Translations under genes and position numbers: made by a program
The notes under the pieces: generated by a model
The model's database searches: none
Told to the model about the DNA's origin: nothing
Seen by the model: the letters and a program-made list of their open reading frames with translations, nothing else
In this document: positions 7,992 through 16,461 of the stretch, piece after piece
Layout of the letters: each line of letters opens with the position of its first letter
Position numbering within the stretch: position 1 is the first letter of the stretch
DNA from: Bacteroidales bacterium
Lineage (GTDB): Bacteria; Bacteroidota; Bacteroidia; Bacteroidales; FEN-979
Direction: 5' to 3'
DNA length: 54,346 nucleotides
Assembly (NCBI GenBank): GCA_014860625.1
Contig: JACZJJ010000029.1
Coordinates: 1-54,346, forward strand

Positions 7992-8955
7992 CTTCTTTAT
8001 GAACAAATATTCTCACCTGGCTTCTCCATGGATCCAGCAAGATGATCCGGCCGTTTGGATCTAATGCCAGATCCATCCCGCGGGTTCCTTCGTCAAACTG
8101 GTTGGGTGCGGCTACCAGGCAGCTGAATTCCCCTGATGGCAGATAGACCTTCACACGTTCTATTCCCTTTTCGCTGGTTACAAATGAGCCATCGGAGAGG
8201 ATAACAAAATGAGATGGGTTGCAGCATCCGCAGAAGCCCTCCACTTCCATGGATGGTTGCCCCCATGTAGAGATCAGGGTACCGTCGGGACGGAAAGCCT
8301 CAAACAGGTGGCGGCCTGAATTCACCACCCATAACTCACCATCACGGCCCAATCCCAGGTCAAAGTACGGACTGGGAATCACGAATCCGGGGATGCCTGC
8401 AAGGGAATCCTTTTCACCGATCCGGTTAATCAGTTCGCCTTTCATGTTAAAACGGTAGACGATTTTTTCTCCGGCATCAGCAATAAACACATCGGTTCCA
8501 TCTGTAGCCACACTGGTTAAGATAGATTTTTCACTCACCGGTTTCCACCGGTTAATAATCTCCCCCTGAGGACTCATAAATTCAAGATGGTCCTCCATGC
8601 CCAACAGGATTGTTCCATCCGGAGAGATCGTTATGCAGTATGCGGTATCCTGGAAAGGGAATGTTGAGAGCAGTTCGCCTTCCGGAGAAAAAACCTCCAC
8701 GATATCGGCCCCTGTTACATAGATCCGGCCGGCCGGATCGGTGGCAATCCCATAAACTTCAGATAATCCGATTGAGAACTGCTGGACTTCATTATAGTGA
8801 ATGAGGGCGGAATCACTCTTTCGAAGTTCTGCCAAACCATAATCGTAGGGATTGGTACTTCGATCACTTTCGGAAAAGAAGAGATCATATACCATGTAGC
8901 CGATCACTGCCAGAAGCAGGACAAGCGAGGCAATCAGAATCATTCGTTGTTTCAT
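7969..8955 (-). CDS. Membrane-anchored NHL/6-bladed beta-propeller protein
   Basis: 328 aa. A single N-terminal helix (about 5-27, uncleaved-looking, followed by an acidic spacer) anchors a domain of repeats such as GIATDPAGRIYVTGADIVEVF, SPDGTILLGM, GRDGELWVVN and LDPNGRIILLD, typical of NHL or SMP-30-like propellers. A motif GFCGCCNPSHF near residue 245 contributes three cysteines (C-x1-C-C), rare in such propellers. The family binds proteins or ligands or acts as hydrolase/lyase; no catalytic set is evident. Gap to the upstream PQQ-like gene is 15 nt and the downstream Tat gene overlaps its end, so it belongs to the same operon. It probably sits on the periplasmic side as part of the same assembly as the PQQ-like propellers (inference). 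Confidence 0.85.
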   Translation of the reverse strand: MKQRMILIASLVLLLAVIGYMVYDLFFSESDRSTNPYDYGLAELRKSDSALIHYNEVQQFSIGLSEVYGIATDPAGRIYVTGADIVEVFSPEGELLSTFPFQDTAYCITISPDGTILLGMEDHLEFMSPQGEIINRWKPVSEKSILTSVATDGTDVFIADAGEKIVYRFNMKGELINRIGEKDSLAGIPGFVIPSPYFDLGLGRDGELWVVNSGRHLFEAFRPDGTLISTWGQPSMEVEGFCGCCNPSHFVILSDGSFVTSEKGIERVKVYLPSGEFSCLVAAPNQFDEGTRGMDLALDPNGRIILLDPWRSQVRIFVHKEDESDGNR

Positions 8956-8970
8956 GGTCGGGTTGTTATA

Positions 8971-10401
8971 CTATTTTCTGATGTCAATACAAACCAATTG
9001 TTTCGAATCCCGCATCAGCAGGTATCCCCCTGTAATTGCAATCGGGCCCCAGGAGTCCTGTCCTTCGATAATTTGTTTCCGGTCAAGCACCGTGAACTTA
9101 CTGGTCGACAGTTTCGCAATGGTCAGCTCACCATCATCATTCAGGATGAAGAATTTTCCGTCGGCTATGATGTACGGGCCCAGGCCAAACCGATCCGTCT
9201 TCCCGCTTCGCATCACCACTTTTTGGCAGTCATCCGGATGAAACGAGACAAATTCATTTCGCAATCCCCCACCATCTTTCGGCATGATAGCCAGGAGATA
9301 ACCCTTGTAATAAATGGGTGTCTGCTGTTCGGATGCCAGTCCTTCGGCTGGCTTATATTTCTGGACGATCTCAGCTGAAAATTTGCCCTGCTGCTCTTTC
9401 ACCTGCATCACTAATCCCCCATACCCGTAGCCGGCCGTGAGAAATATCCTTCCTTTGTCGAGGATCACGGGCGAAGGAGCTACTACCGAAGGTGAAAACT
9501 CCAGGTTCTCCCAGAGGATCTCTCCCCGGTCATCGCCTTCGGCCGAAATTCCGCATACGCCTCCAATGGCAGGGTAGATATACATCTTCTTCCCCTTGAA
9601 CGTCATCGGCATCACTGAAGCATGAGACATCTTCCATCCGTTTGGATTGGCTGTTTCCCAGGCAATTGTCCCTGTTTTACAATCCACTCCAATCATCAGG
9701 GAGGATCCTCCAACGGCAATGATTGCGGTGTGGTCAACAATCAGCGGACACTGGCCGGTATACCAGAACGGAACCTCCACGCCATACTCTTTTTCAAGGT
9801 CGATCCCCCATAGCAGGTCACCGGTCAGTCTGTCCACGCACATCACCTGACAGCGGGGTCCGATGGTAACAACATAATTTTCGGTAACCGACGGAACCGT
9901 TCGGGAGAGCCCGTGGTTTCTCTTCAGGTGCACGTTGTACGAACGGCGCCAGAGTTCTTTACCGGTCTTGAGTGAGAGGCAGCGAAGAACATCCCTTTTC
10001 TGTGTTTCGTTGTAATCCAGCAGATAGAGTTTCCCATCGTAAACTGCCGGGGCAGCGTGACCCTCTCCAAGTTCCAGGGTCCACAAAATCTTAGGTTCTG
10101 AATCTCCCCACGAATCAATTAATGGAATCCGTTCCTTGCTGATGTTATCCAGATCGGCTCCCCGGAAACGTGGCCAGCGTGTACCCGGTATAGGTTCGGC
10201 CGTTCCGGTGTATTCAAAGAACTCCCCGATGTTGATCACCTCAGTTACCTTGTCTTTGTCAGTACGGTTATCCATCCCGGGAACGGCCAGGGTAACGGAC
10301 TCCACCGGATTGTACAATAGCCACCACAGAAGTATTCCGGCAGCCACCACGACAAACACAAAAGGAAAATATTTTATCAGGTGTTTTTTCGCTACTGTCA
10401 C
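8971..10401 (-). CDS. Membrane-anchored PQQ-like beta-propeller protein
   Basis: 476 aa, with a GTG start at 10401 (no suitable ATG nearby). A helix at about 10-29 anchors a periplasmic domain of PQQ-like blades: WRGADLDNISKERIPL at the N-terminal side, then LYLLDYNE, GDLLWGIDLEKEYGVEVPFW, IGVDCKTGTIAWETANP and LVCIDIRK. It resembles the following PQQ-like protein in the WxRFRGxDxDN and GEGHAAPAV/GDGHASAVV patterns, so the two are probably duplicates. No N-terminal lipobox is seen. It lies 23 nt after the 10425-11645 gene and 15 nt before the NHL gene, in the same operon. Role inferred as structural or electron-transfer-associated; no haem or quinone site can be shown. Confidence 0.87.
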   Translation of the reverse strand: MTVAKKHLIKYFPFVFVVVAAGILLWWLLYNPVESVTLAVPGMDNRTDKDKVTEVINIGEFFEYTGTAEPIPGTRWPRFRGADLDNISKERIPLIDSWGDSEPKILWTLELGEGHAAPAVYDGKLYLLDYNETQKRDVLRCLSLKTGKELWRRSYNVHLKRNHGLSRTVPSVTENYVVTIGPRCQVMCVDRLTGDLLWGIDLEKEYGVEVPFWYTGQCPLIVDHTAIIAVGGSSLMIGVDCKTGTIAWETANPNGWKMSHASVMPMTFKGKKMYIYPAIGGVCGISAEGDDRGEILWENLEFSPSVVAPSPVILDKGRIFLTAGYGYGGLVMQVKEQQGKFSAEIVQKYKPAEGLASEQQTPIYYKGYLLAIMPKDGGGLRNEFVSFHPDDCQKVVMRSGKTDRFGLGPYIIADGKFFILNDDGELTIAKLSTSKFTVLDRKQIIEGQDSWGPIAITGGYLLMRDSKQLVCIDIRK

Positions 10402-10424
10402 ATCACAAAGATAATGGCTTTTGG

Positions 10425-11645
10425 TTAGTCCTCAGCGACATCATACGCCATCAGGGCGTCACCGTGACGGATGTAAAGGATTCCGTCAACAATTGCGGGA
10501 TGAGCCCAATGCTGGGCTTCGCCATAAGGAATCTCAAACGAACTTATTTTTGTGAATCCGTCTGAAGTGGGTTTTACCAGTGCCAATTCGCCCACGTCGC
10601 TGTAACAATAGAGCATTCCATCGGCCCAGATGGTGGTACCTCTTCCCATCATTTTTTCTCCGTGGATGTCATCTCCTGTATTCCAGTCGACACAATACCA
10701 CCCCTTATTCGAATCATCTGATCCGTAAATTTTATCGCCAAGAACGACAAAACCACCCATCCGGTTATCGATCGAAGTGTTTCGCCACATCTCCTGTTTG
10801 GCTGAACCATCGGCGGCCAGTTTTAGTTGTACACCTCCTTGTCCGTATCCTGAAACACAATAGAGATACCCATCCTGAAAATAGGGTGTGTTGGCATGTA
10901 CTGACCATTTATTGGGTTGGGGATGCGACCAGAGCAATTTTCCATTTTCCGTATCAATACCGAGGATCGAGTTGGCTGTTTGTGTCACCAAAAGGGTTCG
11001 TTTAGGAAGTTTAACCAGCAGGGGTGAGCAGTAGGCACTGACCTCTCCCAAACCGGCACAGGACCAGATCAGTTTTCCGGTATTTCGGTTAAGTGCGATG
11101 ACATTGTTCTCTTTCCCTCCGGGTGTACAGAAAAGGACATCCCCATCAATGAGCAGGTTCTCAGTTACACCCCATTTGTTGTTAACCCCGTCATAATCCG
11201 TGAAAATATCGATCTCCCAAAGTTTTTTTCCATCATTGGCATCCATACAGAAAAGCTTCCCGAAAGCGCTCATCATATATAACTTTCCTTCCACAAACAG
11301 TGGTGTAGCGCGTGTTCCCGGCCAACTCTCCACCCAATCGGGTCCGTAAGGCACTTTCCAGAGAAGTTTTCCATCTGGAGAAAAACAAAGAATATAGCCA
11401 ACGTCTCCTGTCGTGCCGGCTGTATATATTTTATCCTTGGTCACAACGGCAGAGGCATGACCGTCACCGAGACCGTCAGCGTGCCAGAGAAGTGTGGGTC
11501 CCGAATCAGGCCAGGATGTCATCAAACCGGTCGACGGGTATTTTCCATCACGGTCAGGGCCGCGCCATTGTACGATTTCCTGAGAGATGACAAGATTGCC
11601 TAGAATCAAGAAAACTCCGAAAATTGATACGAACTTTTTTACCAT
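10425..11645 (-). CDS. Secreted PQQ-like beta-propeller protein
   Basis: About 406 aa from ATG 11645. A longer frame to 11702 exists but overlaps the ICMT-like gene, and the signal peptide (MVKKFVSIFGVFLILGNLVIS, cleavage near SQ-EI) begins only at this ATG. The mature part starts QWRGPDRDGKYPSTG and contains blades GYILCFSPDGKLLWKV, LFCMDANDGKKLWEI, VIALNRNTGKLIW, ILGIDTENGKLLW and the ending LMAYDVAED. This pattern is common in periplasmic PQQ-like proteins of Planctomycetes and Bacteroidota that lack a known enzyme activity. It is the only one of the three propellers with a cleavable-type signal, so it is likely free in the periplasm or bound to its anchored paralogue encoded next. Confidence 0.88.
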   Translation of the reverse strand: MVKKFVSIFGVFLILGNLVISQEIVQWRGPDRDGKYPSTGLMTSWPDSGPTLLWHADGLGDGHASAVVTKDKIYTAGTTGDVGYILCFSPDGKLLWKVPYGPDWVESWPGTRATPLFVEGKLYMMSAFGKLFCMDANDGKKLWEIDIFTDYDGVNNKWGVTENLLIDGDVLFCTPGGKENNVIALNRNTGKLIWSCAGLGEVSAYCSPLLVKLPKRTLLVTQTANSILGIDTENGKLLWSHPQPNKWSVHANTPYFQDGYLYCVSGYGQGGVQLKLAADGSAKQEMWRNTSIDNRMGGFVVLGDKIYGSDDSNKGWYCVDWNTGDDIHGEKMMGRGTTIWADGMLYCYSDVGELALVKPTSDGFTKISSFEIPYGEAQHWAHPAIVDGILYIRHGDALMAYDVAED

Positions 11646-11662
11646 TGTGTTCTGTTTTAATG

Positions 11663-12229
11663 TTAAATGAAACGCTTGACTTTGTTTTTGTATTCTATCC
11701 AATCGGCCCCAAACCGCTTTTCAAGAAATTGTTCCTCTCCCAGGATTAATATAACGTGTACTCCAATACAATAGAGAGAGATCAAGATATTTGGAAGTAG
11801 TGGAAAAAAAATCGCCGAGGCTGTATTAACAAGAAACAGACCCATGTAAAGCGGATTTCTGGTAAAACGGAACAGCCCGTTTGTAATAAGACGTGTTTTT
11901 TCCTCCGGTAATCCATATTTCAGGGATTCATTCAGGGTAAAGAAAGAAAGGAGAAGAATCACGGAGCCGGCAGTTAATATTCCTGTTCCCAGCCATGCCA
12001 TCCAACCGGGGATTTGCACACCACCGAAGGAAGGCATCAGGGCTTTGCAGAGAAGGAGTCCGATGCTCGCAAAAATGGCAAGTTTCCCTGAATAAAAAAG
12101 GAATGGATTTGCAGATGGCTTGCCAACCAGACTTCCCCCTTTAAGCACTATCCGAAGAAAAGCGATGATCATGCCAATCCCCAGGAATGTTAGTACAGCA
12201 ACAACGATTATGTTTGGAAGAGGGATCAT
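11663..12229 (-). CDS. ICMT/PEMT-like integral membrane methyltransferase family protein
   Basis: About 188 aa from ATG 12229; the frame extends to 12289 but this would overlap the beta-barrel gene. Four to five hydrophobic segments, then the family signature NGLFRFTRNPLYMGLFL and a C-terminal EEQFLEKRFGADWIEYK, matching the isoprenylcysteine carboxyl methyltransferase/phospholipid N-methyltransferase fold (cofactor-binding R-x-P-x-Y-x-G and the downstream Glu-Glu). Known members methylate prenylcysteine carboxyls, phosphatidylethanolamine or other lipids in the membrane using S-adenosylmethionine. The substrate here is unknown. It sits 10 nt after the beta-barrel gene and 17 nt before a PQQ-like gene, so it is cotranscribed with the redox genes; whether it serves them, for example by modifying a quinone or lipid, is speculation. 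Confidence 0.85.
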   Translation of the reverse strand: MIPLPNIIVVAVLTFLGIGMIIAFLRIVLKGGSLVGKPSANPFLFYSGKLAIFASIGLLLCKALMPSFGGVQIPGWMAWLGTGILTAGSVILLLSFFTLNESLKYGLPEEKTRLITNGLFRFTRNPLYMGLFLVNTASAIFFPLLPNILISLYCIGVHVILILGEEQFLEKRFGADWIEYKNKVKRFI

Positions 12230-12239
12230 TTTCAGTCGG

Positions 12240-12932
12240 TTAGTGATTTTTCCCGGCAAAGAATGAGAGGTTGAGCGAGTAGCCGACATCCCCCCCTACG
12301 GAGATTGTTTTCCCAACTACATAATCATCTCTCATCACGTCGCTCAACCCCTGGTAGTAGTTTATTTTCGCGATTATTGAGCCGGGGCCCAGTTTGTAAG
12401 TGACTCCCGCCTCAATGGCTATCTCGAAATCAACCGTGTTGAACCGTGCAAAAGGGGTCATGGAATTGGCAGCCCGGAATGGTGCCTGTTCTGCAATATT
12501 GAGATATCCTACAGCAAAATCGACTTTCGGCCCAACGCCGGCGAAGATCCCGAACTTGCTATCCCTGAACGTGTAATGGTATTTCAGCAAAAGTGACCAT
12601 CCGATGTAATGCTGGTTTGCCTTATAGGAATAAAAATCATTCAGTGTATCGATGAAGTTGATGTTTGACATCCCCATCTCCTGGTAATGTATCCCTGTGG
12701 AAAAGAAAAACCGGTTCCCAAGATCAATGTCTGCATTGAGTGAAACATGAAAAGAGCTTCGGTTTGGATCGATTGAAACGTAATCGAGAAAGTAGTAGTT
12801 GTTTTCGGGGCGCTTGTATTCGGCCACACTGGTATGTGTATAAATATAGCCTGCGGCCAGGCTGAAGCTGTTCTGGGCCTGGAGTGATCCAACAAAACCG
12901 GCAATAATGATCACGAATAGAAATCTTTTCAT
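12240..12932 (-). CDS. Outer-membrane beta-barrel protein
   Basis: 230 aa with a clear signal peptide (MKRFLFVIIIAGFVGSLQAQ) and a mature part of alternating hydrophobic/polar strands (for example NRFFFSTGIHYQEMG, WSLLLKYHYTF, FGIFAGVGPKVDFAVGY, DVGYSLNLSFFAGKNH), typical of OmpW/OMP_b-brl small porin-like proteins of Bacteroidota. It ends KNH rather than with a terminal aromatic residue, though Phe is near the end. It is the first gene of the minus-strand run, preceded by a -7-like box at 12958-12965, and the ICMT-like gene follows after 10 nt. A passive channel or an assembly partner are both possible; no substrate can be assigned. Confidence 0.8.
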   Translation of the reverse strand: MKRFLFVIIIAGFVGSLQAQNSFSLAAGYIYTHTSVAEYKRPENNYYFLDYVSIDPNRSSFHVSLNADIDLGNRFFFSTGIHYQEMGMSNINFIDTLNDFYSYKANQHYIGWSLLLKYHYTFRDSKFGIFAGVGPKVDFAVGYLNIAEQAPFRAANSMTPFARFNTVDFEIAIEAGVTYKLGPGSIIAKINYYQGLSDVMRDDYVVGKTISVGGDVGYSLNLSFFAGKNH

Positions 12933-12957
12933 TCAATCGTAGTTTAATATGTGCATA

Positions 12958-12965
12958 CAAAAATA
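12958..12965 (-). promoter_or_regulatory. Putative Bacteroidota -7 box for the redox operon
   Basis: On the minus strand the bases read TATTTTTG, matching the TAnnTTTG consensus, 25 bases upstream of the ATG of the beta-barrel gene. No good -33 TTTG is seen at the usual distance, so the call rests on position and the -7 box only. It would drive the roughly 13-kb run extending past the left window edge. Confidence 0.4.
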
Positions 12966-12994
12966 GAATTTTTTACTGATTGTCTCTGATCATG

Positions 12995-13028
12995 TTTGTA
13001 TTGAGTCATCTGAAAATTGTTAATTTTA
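12995..13028 (+). promoter_or_regulatory. Putative Bacteroidota-type promoter for the metallophosphoesterase operon
   Basis: TTTG at 12995-12998 and TAATTTTA at 13021-13028 are spaced by 22 bases, close to the TTTG-N19-23-TAnnTTTG pattern; the last base deviates. The ATG follows 19 bases later. It lies back to back with the minus-strand promoter in the 115-base divergent gap. Confidence 0.35.
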
Positions 13029-13047
13029 TAACATTAATCCTGTATCT

Positions 13048-13794
13048 ATGAAAATCGGGATCCTTTCTGATATCCATGAAGATGTAAACTCTCTCTCACA
13101 GGCTTTGAGAATGTTGGAGAATGAGCGTTGTGATCAGGTGATCTCCCTTGGTGATATTGTTGGGTATGACGACGGCTACTATGGAACTAGCAGAATCCAG
13201 GATGCGAATGAATGCATCCGGTTGGTGAAGGAGAACTGTTCTCTTTCTTTAATCGGTAATCACGATCTTTTTGCTATTAAAAAACTTCCTGAGTTCAATG
13301 TCCGGTTCGATTATCCGGCTAACTGGTATTCCTTATCCCTGGCTGAAAGACAAAGAATCGGAAGGGGAAAACTTTGGGACTACTCACACGCTGAAGATCA
13401 GGCTCAACTTTCAGACATTTCGCGTGAATACCTCTCAGGGCTACCTGAGTTTGTCGTGACAGAGTTCAGTGGAATTAAGATTCTTTTTTCTCATCATCTC
13501 TACCCTGATCTGAACGGCTCATTGCGAAAGATGCCAATATGGCCATCTGACATCTGGCCTCATTTAAAATGGATGAAACGAAACAATTGTCACACCTCTA
13601 TCACCGGCCATACCCATGTTGAGGGTACCATAACAGGAAACTGGTTTCATCTTCACACCACTTTGGAGACCAATTTCTTCATTGGAACCAACCGGAGCTG
13701 GCTAACCTGTTTACCGGTTACACAGGGTGGCGTATCATCCGGATGTATGATATTCATACCTGAAACAGGGGAGGTTACAATTCACCATATATAA
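13048..13794 (+). CDS. Calcineurin-like metallophosphoesterase
   Basis: 248 aa. The metal-binding motifs of the calcineurin-like superfamily are all present: DIH (Asp8, His10), GDIVGYD (Asp36), GNHD, a HH pair in FSHHLYPDL, and GHTHVEG. This is the layout of YfcE/MJ0936-type phosphodiesterases, whose substrates range from cyclic nucleotides to 3'-phosphates. No signal peptide, so cytosolic. It ends 14 nt before the sCache-CBS-DUF294 gene and is likely cotranscribed with it. This is suggestive of nucleotide-linked control if the DUF294 protein really transfers a nucleotide and the phosphodiesterase removes it, but that pairing is inference. Confidence 0.9.
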   Translation: MKIGILSDIHEDVNSLSQALRMLENERCDQVISLGDIVGYDDGYYGTSRIQDANECIRLVKENCSLSLIGNHDLFAIKKLPEFNVRFDYPANWYSLSLAERQRIGRGKLWDYSHAEDQAQLSDISREYLSGLPEFVVTEFSGIKILFSHHLYPDLNGSLRKMPIWPSDIWPHLKWMKRNNCHTSITGHTHVEGTITGNWFHLHTTLETNFFIGTNRSWLTCLPVTQGGVSSGCMIFIPETGEVTIHHI

Positions 13795-13808
13795 ACAGTA
13801 AACAAGTC

Positions 13809-16349
13809 ATGAAACGTCATCTTTCTTTTCGCTGGAGATTTGTTTTGCGAATCATCTTTCCTGTTGCAGCAGCGATCATCCTTTTTGTTACCGCATTCTA
13901 TGCCGTGATCCTTCCTGCCTATGAACGCAGTATCATGGATCGGAAAGCGGAGATGATCCATGAGTTGACCAACTCCGCATGGAGTGTCCTTCAAAAATAT
14001 TACCAGGATGAACTGGATGGGAATCTTTCTGAATTGGAAGCAATGGACGAGGCTGCTTCCCGGATCGAATATCTGCGATACGGAACTGAAGGAAAAGATT
14101 ATTTCTGGATCACGGATCTACATCCCTTGATGGTGATGCACCCATACCGGAAAGATTTGAATGGAAAAGAGTTAAACCGTTTCGAAGATCCGAAGGGAAA
14201 GCGAATGTTTGTCGAGATGGTAGATACTGCCATGAACTCGATTAATGGGGAAGGATTTGTGGAATATATGTGGCAATGGAAAGATGATAGTACCCAGATC
14301 GTTCCAAAACTATCCTTTGTCAAGTTGTTCAAACCCTGGGGATGGGTCATTGGAACGGGGATCTATCTGGATGATGTAGAAGAAGAGATTGCCAATCTGG
14401 AGCAAGGCCTGCTTACACTTGTTTTGGTGATCACCCTTATTCTTGCCGTATTAATGGGAATTGTAGCTCTTCAGAGTTTTCGGATCGAGCAGAAAAGAAT
14501 GAAGGCAGAGGAAGAAATTAAACGTTCTGAGGAAAAATACAGGACCCTGGTTGCGGCATCTACCGATGGTACGTTAATGCTTTTAGACGGAGAGGTTGTT
14601 TACGCCAATAAAATTATCCAGGATCTGTCTGGTTTTACTGAGCAGGAACTTGTAGAGAAGGGCTTATCGGCACTGTTCCGGAAACCCTATTTGAAAACCG
14701 TCATCGATACGATGAACGACACTACGATTGAATCGGGGAAGGCTGGTAGTATAGAAATCCCGTTGGTAACAAAATCGGGTGATCTGCCTGAAGTAGAGGT
14801 GATCATCTCTTTGATGCCACTGGGAAATGATTTCGTTCATGTAGTCCAGTTGAAAACGCTGAGTGAGGACAAACGTAAAATCCGGCTACAGGAGAACCTC
14901 CATGCAGATCTTCAAACATCGATTCTCTTTATGAGCCAACCGGTTGGCCAATTCCCGCAAAATCTTCTTCACTGTGGACTCAATCACTCCATTCTGAATG
15001 CTGCCAGGGAGATGACAGAAAAAGGATATGATGCGATTCTGATTTGCGCAGCGGACGGTACCCCTGTTGGAATTGTCACAGATGAAGATATCAGGAAGCG
15101 GAGTATCGTTGAGGGTATTACACCGGATCAACCGGTTTCGCGTATTATGAGTACTCCCCTGGTGACAATTTCCGAGAGGGGGATGCTCTATGAGGCGATC
15201 TCACTGATGCAGGAAGGTGAGATCAGTCATTTAGGTGTACGAAATCAAGAGGGGACCATTGTAAGTATAGTAAGTAATCAGGACTTACTCCAGGTACATC
15301 AATACTCTGTTTCGATGTTAAAACAACAGATCGAGAAGTCTGAAACCTGGCAATCCTCGGCACAAATCGGGAAACGGATCCCGAAGTTAACGGCAACCCT
15401 TCTTCACGCTGGATCAGATGCGAATAACCTTGTACGTTTTACGGCTACTCTCTTTGATGCATTGGTCCAGAAATTTATTCAGTTAGCCCTGGATCAACTC
15501 GGACAACCACCAGTTCCCTTCACATACATCGTACTTGGTAGTGCAGGGAGAGAAGAGCAGACCCTGGCAACGGATCAGGATAATGCAATCATCTTTGCAG
15601 AGGTTCAGGCTGATAAGGTGATAGAGGTTCAGGGATGGTTTCTCAAATTAGGTGAACTGGTAAGTAAGTGGTTAGATGAAGCTGGATATCCATACTGTAA
15701 AGGGAAGATCATGGCCAGCAACCCGCAATGGTGCCAACCTCTGAGCCAGTGGAAAACGTACTTCACCAACTGGATATCCTCCTCCGAACCTCAGGATTTA
15801 TTGGATATCAATATCTTTTTTGATTTTCGCCAGGTTTATGGAGAGAGAACGTTTTGCAGCGACCTGCACCAGCATATCCGGGCTGTGATAAACAAACATC
15901 CGGCATTTTTCATCTACATGACAGGGAATATTCAGAAACTAAGACCACCATTAGGCATTTTTGGAAATATCATTGTGGGGTCGTCTAAAAACCAGCCTCA
16001 AGCATTTGACATCAAGGAAGCGATGCTTCCATTGGTGGATATGGCACGAATCTATTCGTTGAAAGAGGGAATCAGGGAGACGAGTACATTGAGCAGGTTG
16101 GATCGGTTGTATCGACTCGGCATCTTCAATGAGAACCAGTTTGATATCCGTAGAGAGGCATTTAAACTCCTGATGCTGATGCGTTTCAAACATCAGGCAG
16201 ATCAGATATCCGGTGGGAGAGTGCCTGATAATTTTATCAATCCTGAGTCTGTTTCAACTGTTGAGCAAGCCATGTTAAAAAAGATCTTCGGTCAGATATC
16301 TGATTTCATCAGCAAGCTCGTTATGGATTTTAAAGGGGTGATGATGTAG
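13809..16349 (+). CDS. sCache-PAS-CBS-DUF294 putative nucleotidyltransferase signal protein
   Basis: 846 aa. Order: TM1 (about 9-37); extracytoplasmic single-Cache domain (about 40-195, with YGTEGKDYFWITD and the closing GWVIGTGIYLDDVE); TM2 (about 200-225); PAS (about 245-360); a CBS pair (about 385-500); a DUF294 nucleotidyltransferase domain with GSAGREEQTLATDQDNA near 577-593, which contains the Gly-Ser and Asp-x-Asp of the NT fold; and a DUF294 C-terminal helical domain. CBS-DUF294 proteins are commonly encoded beside acetate/solute:sodium symporters, exactly as here, and are thought to regulate uptake. The usual versions are soluble; the Cache plus PAS front end makes this a transmembrane sensor. 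CBS pairs bind adenosine nucleotides. The target of the transferase domain is unknown. Confidence 0.9.
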   Translation: MKRHLSFRWRFVLRIIFPVAAAIILFVTAFYAVILPAYERSIMDRKAEMIHELTNSAWSVLQKYYQDELDGNLSELEAMDEAASRIEYLRYGTEGKDYFWITDLHPLMVMHPYRKDLNGKELNRFEDPKGKRMFVEMVDTAMNSINGEGFVEYMWQWKDDSTQIVPKLSFVKLFKPWGWVIGTGIYLDDVEEEIANLEQGLLTLVLVITLILAVLMGIVALQSFRIEQKRMKAEEEIKRSEEKYRTLVAASTDGTLMLLDGEVVYANKIIQDLSGFTEQELVEKGLSALFRKPYLKTVIDTMNDTTIESGKAGSIEIPLVTKSGDLPEVEVIISLMPLGNDFVHVVQLKTLSEDKRKIRLQENLHADLQTSILFMSQPVGQFPQNLLHCGLNHSILNAAREMTEKGYDAILICAADGTPVGIVTDEDIRKRSIVEGITPDQPVSRIMSTPLVTISERGMLYEAISLMQEGEISHLGVRNQEGTIVSIVSNQDLLQVHQYSVSMLKQQIEKSETWQSSAQIGKRIPKLTATLLHAGSDANNLVRFTATLFDALVQKFIQLALDQLGQPPVPFTYIVLGSAGREEQTLATDQDNAIIFAEVQADKVIEVQGWFLKLGELVSKWLDEAGYPYCKGKIMASNPQWCQPLSQWKTYFTNWISSSEPQDLLDINIFFDFRQVYGERTFCSDLHQHIRAVINKHPAFFIYMTGNIQKLRPPLGIFGNIIVGSSKNQPQAFDIKEAMLPLVDMARIYSLKEGIRETSTLSRLDRLYRLGIFNENQFDIRREAFKLLMLMRFKHQADQISGGRVPDNFINPESVSTVEQAMLKKIFGQISDFISKLVMDFKGVMM

Positions 16350-16398
16350 TACGCATGATTATTACTGTTTAATTTTTAACAGGTTAATCCAATTCTCT

Positions 16399-16429
16399 AT
16401 TGTCAGAGAACTATTTATTAATATCTTTG
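16399..16429 (+). promoter_or_regulatory. Bacteroidota-type promoter for the symporter operon
   Basis: An exact TAnnTTTG -7 box (TATCTTTG, 16422-16429) follows a -33-like ATTG (16399-16402) after 19 bases. It lies in the 112-base gap between the DUF294 gene and the DUF485 gene, about 32 bases ahead of the ATG, so the transporter can be expressed apart from the sensor gene. Confidence 0.55.
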
Positions 16430-16450
16430 GAACCAAATTATAACCACAAA

Positions 16451-16457
16451 AAGGAGG
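16451..16457 (+). promoter_or_regulatory. Strong Shine-Dalgarno site ahead of the DUF485 gene
   Basis: AAGGAGG, fully complementary to the 16S anti-SD core, lies four bases before the ATG at 16462. Almost no other gene in the window has such a site, in keeping with the weak use of SD pairing in Bacteroidota, so its presence here suggests special translation control or a transferred gene start. Confidence 0.6.
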
Positions 16458-16461
16458 ACAT

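Noticed and set aside
3947-11645. PQQ-dependent alcohol dehydrogenases
   Set aside because: Blades are PQQ-like in pattern but no quinone-binding residues or haem c CxxCH motifs were found.
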